From Sinobaca qinghaiensis (GTDB lineage: Bacteria; Bacillota; Bacilli; Bacillales; Marinococcaceae): a stretch of 64,000 bases of DNA. Below, in pieces: positions 40,803 through 50,149 of the stretch. Made by a program: the position numbers and the translations under genes. The stretch spans positions 1 through 64,000 of the forward strand of contig NZ_RAPK01000009.1 of assembly GCF_003610495.1 (NCBI RefSeq), given 5' to 3'. The notes below the pieces were generated by a model. That model did not search any database. It was not told the DNA's origin and worked only from the letters and a program-made list of their open reading frames with translations. Position 1 is the first letter of the stretch; every line of letters starts with the position of its first letter.

Positions 40803-41048
40803 TTACTCATTTTCATGAAGTCTCTGGGCTACCGTTTCCGGCTGAATGGCCGATAGCATTACGTGGTCACTGTCTGACAAAATAATGCTTCTTGTTTTTC
40901 TGCCATTTGTCACATCAATCAGCATTTTTCTATCTCTTGCTTCCTGAATCATCCGCTTCGTTGGTGCTGAATCTGAACTCACAATAGATACAATCCGTTC
41001 AGAAATAACCATGTTTCCAAATCCTATATTAATTGCTTTTTCTGACAT
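40803..41048 (-). CDS. RemA-family DNA-binding protein (paralogue position)
   Basis: RemA activates extracellular-matrix and osmoprotectant genes in B. subtilis by binding DNA as a ring-shaped oligomer. This 81-residue protein has the family core: [29 protein letters not shown] (the arginine-rich DNA-contact region) and [17 protein letters not shown]. In B. subtilis remA sits beside gmk; here a RemA homologue is beside recU in an operon with yppE and a rhodanese, so it is probably a second copy. ATG 41046-41048 follows AAAGGGGG. Whether another remA exists elsewhere cannot be seen. Confidence 0.85.
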   Translation of the reverse strand: MSEKAINIGFGNMVISERIVSIVSSDSAPTKRMIQEARDRKMLIDVTNGRKTRSIILSDSDHVMLSAIQPETVAQRLHENE

Positions 41049-41205
41049 GATATCCCCCTTTTTGTTTCGTCTATAATCGTAACATGAAATTTCCTTCTTC
41101 TGTCCACCCGGGAGCACATTCTTCTGATTCTCACACCTGGTGGTTTGTGCTATTATAGTAAAGATGTCATGCCATTCATACAGGACGGAAAGGAGCGGAT
41201 CATTA

Positions 41206-41808
41206 ATGGCATTCCGTTATCCCAATGGGAAAAAATATTCACCGCTTGCTAAAGACAAGAAAAAAAAGCCGCTGCCTGTTTCTGCCAAGGATTATGCCAA
41301 CCGCGGCATGTCGCTTGAAGAAGATATTAATGCCACCAATGAATATTATTTGGAAATGAATATAGCGGTTATTCATAAAAAGCCGACCCCGGTGCAGATC
41401 GTTCATGTTGATTACCCTTCCAGAAGTGCAGCTAAAATTACCGAGGCTTATTTTAAGCAGGCTTCCACTACCGACTACAACGGCCTCTATCAGGGACGCT
41501 ATATTGATTTTGAAGCCAAAGAAACCAGAAACAAAACTTCATTTCCTATGCGGAATATCCACGATCACCAGGCCCTTCATATGAAACGGATTATCGCTCA
41601 GGGAGGGGTTGCTTTTCTGCTCGTGCGGTTTACTCTGCTCGAAGAAGTATATTTCTTTGAAGCCCGGCATTTCCTGGACTGGTATGATAACAGCGAAGCA
41701 CGCAAATCCATCCCTAAATCGGCATTTGAAGAAAACGGCTACCTCGTTCCCCAGAGTTATCAGGCCAGAGTTGATTACCTGCAGATTATCGACTCCCATT
41801 ACTCCTAA
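41206..41808 (+). CDS. recU: Holliday junction resolvase RecU
   Basis: Cuts four-way DNA junctions in homologous recombination and segregation. The nuclease core is clear: [55 protein letters not shown] (the metal-binding acidic residues) and [12 protein letters not shown]. Length 200 is usual. ATG 41206-41208 follows GGAAAGGAGCGG. It precedes ponA in the classic recU-ponA pair, with an 86-base gap. Confidence 0.97.
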   Translation: MAFRYPNGKKYSPLAKDKKKKPLPVSAKDYANRGMSLEEDINATNEYYLEMNIAVIHKKPTPVQIVHVDYPSRSAAKITEAYFKQASTTDYNGLYQGRYIDFEAKETRNKTSFPMRNIHDHQALHMKRIIAQGGVAFLLVRFTLLEEVYFFEARHFLDWYDNSEARKSIPKSAFEENGYLVPQSYQARVDYLQIIDSHYS

Positions 41809-41894
41809 TAATGTAACTTTTTTAGAAGTTCAGCGACTAATTAGCTGCTGATCTTTTTACAGCTGGATTGAAGAAAGAAAGGAAGAATGACTAG

Positions 41895-44459
41895 ATGAGT
41901 AATGAATATCGTTCCCGCCAGGATAGGCGTAAATCTTCAAAAAGCAGGGAGACTGAAAAAAGGCCTTCCAAGAAAAAAAGAGGCCTTCCGCTGTGGAAGA
42001 AACTATTTATGGCTTTAGTAGCTGCCGTTCTTATCATTATGACCATCGGCGCCATAACTGCCGTAGCGATGATCAGCGGGGCACCGGATCTGGATCCGGA
42101 ACAGCTTGTTCTTTCTGAAGCGGCAGAAATATATGACCAGAACGGCGAGCAGATTACACGGCTGCAATCCGGCGAAAATCGGACACTTATTGATATTGAT
42201 GAAGTGCCCGACAATGCAAAATCAGCGTTTATTGCCGTAGAGGATTCCCGTTTTTATGACCATTTCGGCATAGATTTCCGTCGTCTCGGCGGTGCCGTGC
42301 TTGCTAACGTTTCTGATGGATTCGGCGCTGAAGGAGCGAGCACAATTACCCAGCAGGTCGTAAAAAATGCCTTTTTATCCCCGGATAAAACTATTGCCCG
42401 GAAAGTACAGGAGCAGTATCTGGCTGTTCAGCTTGAACAGCAGTACAGCAAAGACCAGATTCTTGAAATGTACTTAAACCTAATCTATTTTAACCAGGGA
42501 GCCTATGGCATCGGCGAAGCATCCAGCATTTATTTCAATAAGGAAGTATCCGAGCTTGAAATTGAAGACGCGGCTCTGCTCGCGGCTATCCCAAGACGTC
42601 CCAGCTATTATGACCCTCTTCAGAATCCGGAGAATTCGCTGGACCGCCGCAACCTTATTATTCATTTGATGGAGGAGCAGGGTTTTATTACAGCAGATGA
42701 AGCAGAGCAGGCGTCAAGCGTCTCTTTGGAAGATCAGCTGGATCATACTCCTTCTGAAGAAGGAGCTGTTTATGACTCCTTTATCAGCCACGTGCAGAAT
42801 GAACTTGAAAACATAGAAGGAATCACTTCTGCCGATTTATATTCCGCCGGAATGCGGGTCTACACTACGCTTGACCGTGATGCCCAGGATTATGGTGAAG
42901 AAGTGGTCCAGACAAACGAACAGATCGCAGGCTATCCTGACAGTGATGAATTTCAGGTCGGTTATTCCCTAATTGATACCCAGACCGGTGCCATAAAAGC
43001 GATGGTCGGTAACCGACAGGGCGCAGATGTAGCCAGAGGCTACAATTACGCTACCGGTGCAAATGCCGATGCCGGTTCAACGATTAAGCCTATCGTTGAC
43101 TATGGTCCGGCTATAGAAAATAACCAATGGTCCACCTACCACCAGCTTACCGATGAAGAGCATGCCTATTCAGATGGAACCCCTATCCGGAACTCCTCCC
43201 GGAATTATGCCGGAGAAGTAAGCATGCGTGAAGCACTGACTCAGTCTTTAAACATCCCTGCGCTGAAAACGCTGCAGGAAACCGGTCTTCCGGAAGCAGA
43301 AGAATTTGCTGAAGGTCTCGGGATTGAATTCGATGAATTTTACGAATCTGCCGCGCTGGGATCGTTTGAACCAGGTGTTTCGAGTCTTGATATGGCCGGA
43401 GCCTATGCCGCTTTCGGTAACGGCGGTACGTACAACGAACCCCATGCGATTACGCGAATTGAGTTTCCGGACGGGCGTGAAATAGAGATGGAGCCTGAAT
43501 CTACTGAAGCAATGAATGACTACACTGCCTACATGATAACGGATATGTTAAAAGATGTAGTTACAGAATCATCCGGCACAGGCCGGGCTGCAAACATACC
43601 AGGCCTTCCTCTCGCCGGAAAAACCGGCACGACTAACTTTACTCAGGATGAACTCGATGCCAATGGCATTCCGGAAGGCGGGGTACCGGATGTCTGGTTT
43701 ACCGGCTATACGAGCCGGTATACGGCTTCTGTCTGGACCGGTTTCAGCGGGGATCGGGGAGCCAACTATATGAATGAATCCGAACGGGAAATCGCCAAAG
43801 AAATATTCCGTCTGACTATGGACAATGCGTCAAACGGCATCGATACACCTGATTTTGAGATGCCGGATTCCGTAGAAGAGGTTGATTTAGTTAAAAGCAC
43901 CGGCGAACGTGCGTCAGGATCCACCTCTTCTTCAGATATTACGACGGAGCTGATTGTAAAAGGCAACGACCAGGATTTAACCGCTCCTCCTACAGAGCCC
44001 GATCTGGGATCTGGTAATGATGCCGGTGATACCAATAATGCGCCGGTTGAAGAAGTTCCGGTCGAAGAAACAGTACCGGATACAGAAGAGGCTCCTGAAG
44101 AAGAAGCACCTCCGGAAGAGGAAGCAACCGAAGAGGAAGAAGTAACGCCGGAAGAAGAACCTTCAGACGAAGAATCTTCCGATGATACAGAAGGTACTAC
44201 CGACGAAGAAAACACAGATTCAGAAGATGAATCCGACGGTACAGAATCTGAGCCTTCCGAAAACAACGGCGGCCAGGATAACGGCAGTAGCGATAACGAT
44301 AATTCCGGCGAAACCGAGCAGGATGACAGCGGATCTTCAAATGAAGAAACGCCTCCTGCTGAGGAATCGGAATCCAACAGTACTCCGGAAGATGAAGGAT
44401 CTGCTTCTTCGAACAGCACTTCCGGCTCCTCTGAGGACGAAACCACAACGGAGCAATAA
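41895..44459 (+). CDS. ponA: Class A penicillin-binding protein 1 with long acidic tail
   Basis: Bifunctional peptidoglycan synthase. A basic cytosolic N-terminus and one membrane anchor (FMALVAAVLIIMTIGAITAV) are followed by the GT51 transglycosylase domain (AVEDSRFYDH with catalytic Glu about residue 116; STITQQVVKNAF) and the transpeptidase domain (nucleophile Ser in STIKP about residue 395; SLN; KTGTT about residue 576). From about residue 715 to 854 it ends in a very long tail of Glu, Asp, Ser, Thr and Pro with almost no basic residues, far more extreme than a normal PBP1 tail. A two-way terminator follows. Confidence 0.96.
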   Translation: MSNEYRSRQDRRKSSKSRETEKRPSKKKRGLPLWKKLFMALVAAVLIIMTIGAITAVAMISGAPDLDPEQLVLSEAAEIYDQNGEQITRLQSGENRTLIDIDEVPDNAKSAFIAVEDSRFYDHFGIDFRRLGGAVLANVSDGFGAEGASTITQQVVKNAFLSPDKTIARKVQEQYLAVQLEQQYSKDQILEMYLNLIYFNQGAYGIGEASSIYFNKEVSELEIEDAALLAAIPRRPSYYDPLQNPENSLDRRNLIIHLMEEQGFITADEAEQASSVSLEDQLDHTPSEEGAVYDSFISHVQNELENIEGITSADLYSAGMRVYTTLDRDAQDYGEEVVQTNEQIAGYPDSDEFQVGYSLIDTQTGAIKAMVGNRQGADVARGYNYATGANADAGSTIKPIVDYGPAIENNQWSTYHQLTDEEHAYSDGTPIRNSSRNYAGEVSMREALTQSLNIPALKTLQETGLPEAEEFAEGLGIEFDEFYESAALGSFEPGVSSLDMAGAYAAFGNGGTYNEPHAITRIEFPDGREIEMEPESTEAMNDYTAYMITDMLKDVVTESSGTGRAANIPGLPLAGKTGTTNFTQDELDANGIPEGGVPDVWFTGYTSRYTASVWTGFSGDRGANYMNESEREIAKEIFRLTMDNASNGIDTPDFEMPDSVEEVDLVKSTGERASGSTSSSDITTELIVKGNDQDLTAPPTEPDLGSGNDAGDTNNAPVEEVPVEETVPDTEEAPEEEAPPEEEATEEEEVTPEEEPSDEESSDDTEGTTDEENTDSEDESDGTESEPSENNGGQDNGSSDNDNSGETEQDDSGSSNEETPPAEESESNSTPEDEGSASSNSTSGSSEDETTTEQ

Positions 44460-44469
44460 AATATAAGCA

Positions 44470-44505
44470 AAAAGGAGAGCGGCCTGTGCAGGCTGCTCTC
44501 CTTTT
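44470..44505. terminator. Two-way terminator between ponA and dynA
   Basis: AAAAGGAGAGC (44470-44480) pairs with GCTCTCCTTTT (44495-44505) with GCC/GGC inside; T runs occur on both strands. The genes converge here. Confidence 0.9.
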
Positions 44506-44575
44506 AGATTGTTTGAAAACTGTTTCCAGCTGCCATTCCATTTAAATGAGCATTATCTAAGTTTCCAAACGATAC

Positions 44576-47500
44576 TTACTGCTTTTCAAATTCAGCTTCA
44601 AGCCATTTCGTCTCTTCTTCAATATAAGGCTTTTTATTAATGTCATAAAGCCACTCCAGCCGCTCCAATTCATCATTGAGCTGCTGTTCAAAGCCTTCAG
44701 ACGTTCTTTTGTCCAGGTCGTCTGTCATCTCTGTTGTTTCCTTTTCCAGCTCCTGCTGATATTTTTTAACGATAGCGTTCATCTGGGAACGTATATCATC
44801 GGAGGCCTGCTGTTTCATTTCCATATTTACTTTATTTTCAAAGAAATCCCGGCTCGATCGAAACATCGCTGCATACGTTTCTTCTTCGAGGGATGGAAAA
44901 GCAATGGATGAGGTCCACTCTTTCCATTCTATTTCAGGTAGATCAAGAAGCGGGAGATCTTCTCTCCATTTATCTACTTTCTGCTTCATTACCTGAAGGG
45001 TTTTTTGTTTTACGAAGGATTCGATGCGTATATGAAGCGTTTCTTTTTCCTGCATAACAAACTGGCGTACAAATCCATCTATCTCTCTAATACCGTTTCT
45101 CAGCTGCTCTTTCTGCTGTTTTTTGGAGGAGGCGGAAATAACGGCAGGATTCACCGCCATTGTGAAGTAATCATTCATTCCAAACGTCACCCGGTCAATC
45201 AAGTAGGCACATTGTTCATCAATTTCCTGAAGAAATGCCGGAAGATGCGGGCGCAGAGAAAGTTCCGTCAGTTCGTCCTTTTTTTCCCGAACTACCGCTT
45301 CCTGCTTCCGCTTTTTTTCTTCCAGCCCGGCTTGATTCGTATTCATCGTTTTCAGCGTCCGCTGCAGTTCATCTGCTATGCTCCGCATCCTATCTTGAAT
45401 AGATGCCAGATGGCTGGAACGAAGATCATGCCATACGGAATTAGTAAATTGCGTTTCAAACTCCTGGAACCCACTGGAAACAGCCGTTCTGCCTCCCTCC
45501 TTATCCGCTAAAGCCTGCTTGCTTGAAACGGCGGAAAGACGCGGGGACTGAAAGCCATTGCGTTTTAACTGATCCCTCACATGGCTTTTCACTCCATTCA
45601 GTTCGGCAGGACTGTCTGCCAGATCCGATGCATTAATAAGGAAAAACAGTTTATCCTGCGAGAAGCTTTCATTTGCCCGGTTCAGCTGCTGCAAAAAGAT
45701 CTGATCGGCTTTTGAAAAGGCATGGTTATAATACGTTACGTAAAAAATAGCATCGGACTGTCTGATCTGCTCAAATGCGACATTCGTATGCCTTCCATGA
45801 ATCGAATTCACTCCTGGTGTATCGATAAGCTCAAGGCCTTTACGTGTCCACTCACAGTCATAATATACAATCACTTCTTTAATCATGGATGCTTTCTCTT
45901 CCTGGGCTACCCATTCCTGAAGCTCATCAAGCAGAATCGTTTTTTTTGTTCCCAGGTCCTGTTTGTAACGGTTGATACTCTGCTGCAGGGTATATAAGTG
46001 CTGATAATACGTTCTCAGCCGCGCGTTTGCCTGCTGGCCGGATGGGCGCTTCCAGTTTTTTAACGTATGGAAAGTCCAGTTTTCACCGATTTCTTTTGAT
46101 ACAGCCTGAATTTCCTTATCCAAAAACGATTCTTCTTTTAAATGAAGATCTACAGTGCCATGGTCGTGTGTATCATCACTTTGCAGTACACGATTTATGG
46201 CAGCGGTCGTTGGATGCGGAGACACCGGCAGAACATTACTGCCGAGCATCGCATTAATAAAGCTGGATTTCCCTGCACTGAATGCGCCGAATAAAGATAT
46301 TTTTATATGATGATTTTTAAACTGATGTACTTCCCGGCTCAGAGCCTGTTTTTCGTTTTGAAAAAGCGGCTTTTCCATAAACTTCTCCAGATAAGATTCT
46401 ACTGCCGGGATTATGGATTCATCCATTTGTTTGACTGCAGCTGTTTCCTCCGTGTATTCTTCTGTGCTGATTAGACTCTCTGTTTCCTGAACGATTTGCA
46501 TTTCCGGTATGTCCCGGGGTGCCTCCTGAACGGAAACCTGCTCAATCTGTTCCTGCAGTTCTTTTGACTCGTTCTGATGCAGCCAGTTTTTTGCCGCCTG
46601 CTTTTTATTCTCAAACTGCTGTTTTGTTTCTTTCCACTGCCCCCACCGCTGTTCATACGATGCGGATTGTTCTGCTTCCTGTTTCTGTCGGTCTGCACAT
46701 GTTTCGTAATAATCCTTCACTGCATCCTGCAGCATGTCAAAAAGGTCGGAAGACTGTGTTTTTAAATGCCTGGCCGTAGATTGTGAGACCTGTTCCATGA
46801 ATGTATACAGAAACCGGCGGTCAGTTGTCTGGGAGGAAATAAAGGAACGAAGAAACGCCGAGTCCGCTTCAAAAGAGAGCTGCTGGATCGCTTCTTTATT
46901 TTCATCAAATCGTTTTTCATCATATGTTTCCATTTGATTCAGCAGATCACGGAGATGAAAGACCATCTGCTTTTTTATTTTTTCGTTCAGGTCGGCGCAC
47001 AGCTCTGCTTCTCGTTTCTCTCTTTCCGCTTCTATTTTTTTCTTTGACTTAATAAGCCCCCCTGTTTTAAAGCCGGGATCCATGCTTTCCAGCCAGGCTT
47101 TTGCTTTTTCGGTCGTCGTATGCGGAAAAAGGATAGCATTTTCCAGTATTTGTTTTCTTTCTTTTGCTGTATGGGAAAGTTTTTCTTTTTTCTCCGCTTC
47201 TTCTTTTGAACGATCGTCTTCGGCACTGTCTATTTTCTGCAGAGCCGCTGGATCGATTCCTTCAGCGCGTATTTCTTCTTCCCACTTCTCCCAGGCCTCT
47301 TCCTCTTCATCTTCAAGCTGCTCCAGAAGATCGTATACGGCTGCTGTTTCCAGAGCCTTCACGCTTGGCGCTATTAACGACTCGCTGTAATAAAGAACGG
47401 ATTTTACGAACCGGGTAAAATCCTGCTTTTGATTTAGAGGATGATTTTCTTCTTTCATCGAAGTAAAAAACAGCGATAATATTCGAATGTTGGATTTTGC

Positions 47501-48157
47501 CAGCATATTTCGGACCGCATTTTCAAACGATTGAATACTCAATTCATTATTATTATGTTTATCAATTTGGTTAATTACCAGAACGATAGGCTTTTTTTCT
47601 CTGGACAGCTGCTGCAGGAATTCAATATTTGTTTCGGACTGCACATGATTGTAGTCGGTCACATACACAATCATATCCGTCGTAAACAGCTGGGACGCTG
47701 TTATTTTCTGGTGATCCGGATCCGTGGAATCCACTCCAGGTGTATCAATAATTGCAGCATGTTCGTGCAGAAAAGGAAAGGGGCCAAAAATGGTCATTTC
47801 TTTTATCGCATTTCCGTCCATTCCCCATTTTCTCGCTTTATCCCATGGGATCTCCTGCTCCCACTTCTGTCTGCCCCCATCCTGATCGACCAGTTCAAGC
47901 GCAACGTCTCCTTTTTTTATGGAAATAATATTGGCACTGGTTGGTATAGGGCTTGTCGGGAGAATATCATGGCCGAGCAGATCATTAATAACGCTTGATT
48001 TCCCGGCTGAAAAATGGCCGCAGAACGCCAGCTCAAAAGAGTTTTTTTCGGATTTAGCCTGAAGGGCTTCTCTCCTCCGGCGGCTTCTTTGTTCAAATAA
48101 TTCTTCCCATTTGGATACCGCTGTGTTTTCCACCTTGCATGACCCCGCTTTCTTCAT
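44576..48157 (-). CDS. dynA: DynA, double dynamin-like GTPase
   Basis: Bacterial dynamin with two fused GTPase halves that tether and fuse membranes (YpbR/DynA of B. subtilis has the same length, 1193 residues). Half one has GHFSAGKSS (about residue 47), DTPGVDS and NQID; half two has GAFSAGKSS (about residue 630), DTPGVNS and INASD. Each GTPase is followed by long coiled coils and a hydrophobic paddle-like stretch. No classic membrane helix is seen. The start is ATG at 48155-48157, or GTG eight codons later, each with an imperfect ribosome site. It follows ypoC by nine bases, and it faces ponA. Confidence 0.93.
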   Translation of the reverse strand: MKKAGSCKVENTAVSKWEELFEQRSRRRREALQAKSEKNSFELAFCGHFSAGKSSVINDLLGHDILPTSPIPTSANIISIKKGDVALELVDQDGGRQKWEQEIPWDKARKWGMDGNAIKEMTIFGPFPFLHEHAAIIDTPGVDSTDPDHQKITASQLFTTDMIVYVTDYNHVQSETNIEFLQQLSREKKPIVLVINQIDKHNNNELSIQSFENAVRNMLAKSNIRILSLFFTSMKEENHPLNQKQDFTRFVKSVLYYSESLIAPSVKALETAAVYDLLEQLEDEEEEAWEKWEEEIRAEGIDPAALQKIDSAEDDRSKEEAEKKEKLSHTAKERKQILENAILFPHTTTEKAKAWLESMDPGFKTGGLIKSKKKIEAEREKREAELCADLNEKIKKQMVFHLRDLLNQMETYDEKRFDENKEAIQQLSFEADSAFLRSFISSQTTDRRFLYTFMEQVSQSTARHLKTQSSDLFDMLQDAVKDYYETCADRQKQEAEQSASYEQRWGQWKETKQQFENKKQAAKNWLHQNESKELQEQIEQVSVQEAPRDIPEMQIVQETESLISTEEYTEETAAVKQMDESIIPAVESYLEKFMEKPLFQNEKQALSREVHQFKNHHIKISLFGAFSAGKSSFINAMLGSNVLPVSPHPTTAAINRVLQSDDTHDHGTVDLHLKEESFLDKEIQAVSKEIGENWTFHTLKNWKRPSGQQANARLRTYYQHLYTLQQSINRYKQDLGTKKTILLDELQEWVAQEEKASMIKEVIVYYDCEWTRKGLELIDTPGVNSIHGRHTNVAFEQIRQSDAIFYVTYYNHAFSKADQIFLQQLNRANESFSQDKLFFLINASDLADSPAELNGVKSHVRDQLKRNGFQSPRLSAVSSKQALADKEGGRTAVSSGFQEFETQFTNSVWHDLRSSHLASIQDRMRSIADELQRTLKTMNTNQAGLEEKKRKQEAVVREKKDELTELSLRPHLPAFLQEIDEQCAYLIDRVTFGMNDYFTMAVNPAVISASSKKQQKEQLRNGIREIDGFVRQFVMQEKETLHIRIESFVKQKTLQVMKQKVDKWREDLPLLDLPEIEWKEWTSSIAFPSLEEETYAAMFRSSRDFFENKVNMEMKQQASDDIRSQMNAIVKKYQQELEKETTEMTDDLDKRTSEGFEQQLNDELERLEWLYDINKKPYIEEETKWLEAEFEKQ

Positions 48158-48166
48158 CTTTCCTGT

Positions 48167-48670
48167 TTACGTCCGTGTTCGTTTAAGTACTGCAGCCTTA
48201 CGTCGGCTTTCTTCGTAAAGTTCATTAAGCTGCGCGTAACTGTGATGGTGTACCGGCCGGCTGCAGATGAAATCGATTCGTTCCCTTCCATTTACAGGAA
48301 CGATGTCGAGGCCATCCCAGCGGCCGGCATCCATGCTTGCAGGCTGACCGTTCATCCAAAAATAACTTTCAATGATTCCGGAAATGGCGGGGATGATCAG
48401 CGGAAGAGCTTTTTTCGCCTCCCGCACTGCAATGTGATGTTTTATTTCTATTTTATTCTGCTGCCAGTATGCCTGCCAGTGCTCCAATACTGGAAATGGG
48501 TCTTCCCAAAACTCGTAACCCGCCTGCCCGTTTTGAAAAGCAATCTCAGCTAAAAAAGGATACATACCCATCTCCTCTTTCCAGCTGGCGGATGCCGCCT
48601 GTATAATGTCCGTATCTTTATCATAAAAGGGCGGATTTTTCCACTGCGGTTCAATGATTAAATCAGGCAT
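48167..48670 (-). CDS. ypoC: YpoC family protein
   Basis: A 167-residue soluble protein of unknown function, found between nth and ponA in B. subtilis, which is the position here apart from dynA. It has conserved aromatic and basic patches (PPFYDKDTDIIQAASASWKE, later IPAISGIIESYFWMNGQPAS) and a basic C-terminus (RKAAVLKRTRT). Its start overlaps the end of nth by eight bases, so translation is coupled. Confidence 0.85.
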   Translation of the reverse strand: MPDLIIEPQWKNPPFYDKDTDIIQAASASWKEEMGMYPFLAEIAFQNGQAGYEFWEDPFPVLEHWQAYWQQNKIEIKHHIAVREAKKALPLIIPAISGIIESYFWMNGQPASMDAGRWDGLDIVPVNGRERIDFICSRPVHHHSYAQLNELYEESRRKAAVLKRTRT

Positions 48671-49322
48671 GGACTTTTCCCTGTTTCATCCGCTTTGTGC
48701 CTTCCCGGCAGAGAAGAAGAAGCGGACAGTCTCCGCATTTTGGACGCTGGGCCCTGCAGTGATAGCGCCCGAAGAAAATAAGGCGGTGGTGGGAGTCAGA
48801 CCATTTTTCTTCAGGTATTTTCTTCATCAGCGTCTGCTCCACTTCGGTGACAGAGTCTTTCCATCTGCAGATGCCGAGCCGTTTGGATACGCGCTCTACG
48901 TGTGTATCCACAGCTATTGCAGGCATCCCAAAAGCAACGGAAGCTACTACATTCGCTGTTTTTCTTCCAACCCCGGCAAGCTTCATTAACTCTTCCCGCG
49001 TTTTAGGAACTTCTCCGTTATGCTGTTCTATTAAGGAGGTACAAAGCTTCTGGATGTTTTTTGCTTTGCTGCGGAACAGACCGATCGAGCGGATATCCTG
49101 TTCCAGTTCTTCCTGCTCTACTTGTGTATAATCGAGCGGTTTTTTATATTTGGCAAACAAAGCGGGCGTTACTTTATTAACTAAAGCATCCGTACATTGC
49201 GCAGAAAGCACTACTGCAATTAACAGTTCAAAAGGATTGGCATGAACCAGTTCACATTCAGCTTCCGGAAACATCTCTTCAATGATATCCATCGCCTGTG
49301 TTGTTTTTTTATTCGTCAGCAT
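48663..49322 (-). CDS. nth: Endonuclease III
   Basis: DNA glycosylase/AP lyase removing oxidised pyrimidines. The helix-hairpin-helix carries the catalytic Lys in LAGVGRKTANVV and the Asp in AVDTHVERV. The [4Fe-4S] loop is intact as C-x6-C-x2-C-x5-C (CRAQRPKCGDCPLLLLC). Length 219 is normal. ATG is followed closely in the dnaD-nth-ypoC order; dnaD ends 15 bases before it. Confidence 0.97.
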   Translation of the reverse strand: MLTNKKTTQAMDIIEEMFPEAECELVHANPFELLIAVVLSAQCTDALVNKVTPALFAKYKKPLDYTQVEQEELEQDIRSIGLFRSKAKNIQKLCTSLIEQHNGEVPKTREELMKLAGVGRKTANVVASVAFGMPAIAVDTHVERVSKRLGICRWKDSVTEVEQTLMKKIPEEKWSDSHHRLIFFGRYHCRAQRPKCGDCPLLLLCREGTKRMKQGKVHA

Positions 49323-49337
49323 GCTCTCTTTCCTCCA

Positions 49338-50039
49338 TTATTCATCAAGCCAATTTATATTCGGATATGAGGCCGGTTTGGTTTTTTCTTTCTGACGGGG
49401 CGGCTGTACCTGGTTTCTTCGATGCGTATCATTATAAGCCTTTGCCTGCTCTTCGGTTTTAATACCGCGCCGATGCCATTCCAGCAGAATACGGTCAATG
49501 TAGCGCAGGCTCAGCGTCTGGGACATCACGGCCTCTTTGAGGGCTGCTTTAATCATATCCGGCGTGTAATGATCCTGGTCAAACCATACGCTGATCGTTT
49601 CTGACTCCATCGGGGAAAGCGGACGGGACAGTTCTTTTTCGAACATCGCATAGATTTCCCCTTCTTCGGTTACATTTTTGTGGGCTTTCTGCTGCTGCCG
49701 CTCTGATGTAATCGACTCCACGATTCGTTCATACAGCGGACGCAGCGAGTACGTTTCAAATCGGACCCGTTCATTGTTTTCCCGCTCTTCTATTGTGATG
49801 AAGCCGTGAGCTACAAGATGGCGGAGCGCTTTGGCACACTGCTCGGCTGTGATCGTCATTTTCGCTGCAATGGCATCCGGTGTCGGAAAAAATTCTCCCT
49901 CTTCCATAAAGCGGTGCAGGTGAAGCAGGATCATCATTTCAGAATCAGAAATGTCCATCTCGTTGTAGTGGTCAAACAAAAACTTAGGGACGCTTAAATA
50001 TCCGCTGTGCATTATGTCAATAATATCCGATTGTTCCAT
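49338..50039 (-). CDS. dnaD: DNA replication initiation protein DnaD
   Basis: Primosome component acting with DnaA, DnaB and DnaI at oriC and in restart. The N-terminal winged helix (LSVPKFLFDHYNEMDISDSE, then AKMTITAEQCAKALRHLVAH) and the C-terminal DDBH domain (SPMESETISVW, then IKAALKEAVMS and LRYIDRILLEWHRRGIKT) are complete. Length 233, with a normal disordered basic tail ending NINWLDE. ATG 50037-50039 follows AAGGAGAG. An intrinsic terminator separates it from asnS, so it has its own promoter in the intervening gap or depends on read-through. Confidence 0.95.
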   Translation of the reverse strand: MEQSDIIDIMHSGYLSVPKFLFDHYNEMDISDSEMMILLHLHRFMEEGEFFPTPDAIAAKMTITAEQCAKALRHLVAHGFITIEERENNERVRFETYSLRPLYERIVESITSERQQQKAHKNVTEEGEIYAMFEKELSRPLSPMESETISVWFDQDHYTPDMIKAALKEAVMSQTLSLRYIDRILLEWHRRGIKTEEQAKAYNDTHRRNQVQPPRQKEKTKPASYPNINWLDE

Positions 50040-50096
50040 GAGCCGATCTCTCCTTCTGCCATGTTTCATTTTATCATTTACCTATAGGACTTAAAA

Positions 50097-50124
50097 GCAA
50101 AACCCTCACAGTAGAGGGCTTTGC
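50097..50124 (-). terminator. Terminator of asnS
   Basis: GCAAAACCCTC (50097-50107) and GAGGGCTTTGC (50114-50124) pair with one mismatch; on the minus strand TTTT follows. Confidence 0.7.
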
Positions 50125-50149
50125 TTTAAGGGCTGCGGCTATTTATTTA

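Noticed and set aside
40791-41205. RNase P RNA gene, which in B. subtilis lies a few genes from recU
   Set aside because: The conserved RNase P core sequences are not present in this gap or elsewhere in the window.
43766-44470. Long serine-rich reading frame opposite the PBP1 tail
   Set aside because: It is the complement of a repetitive GAA/TCC-rich coding stretch; it has no ribosome site and ponA is certain on the other strand.
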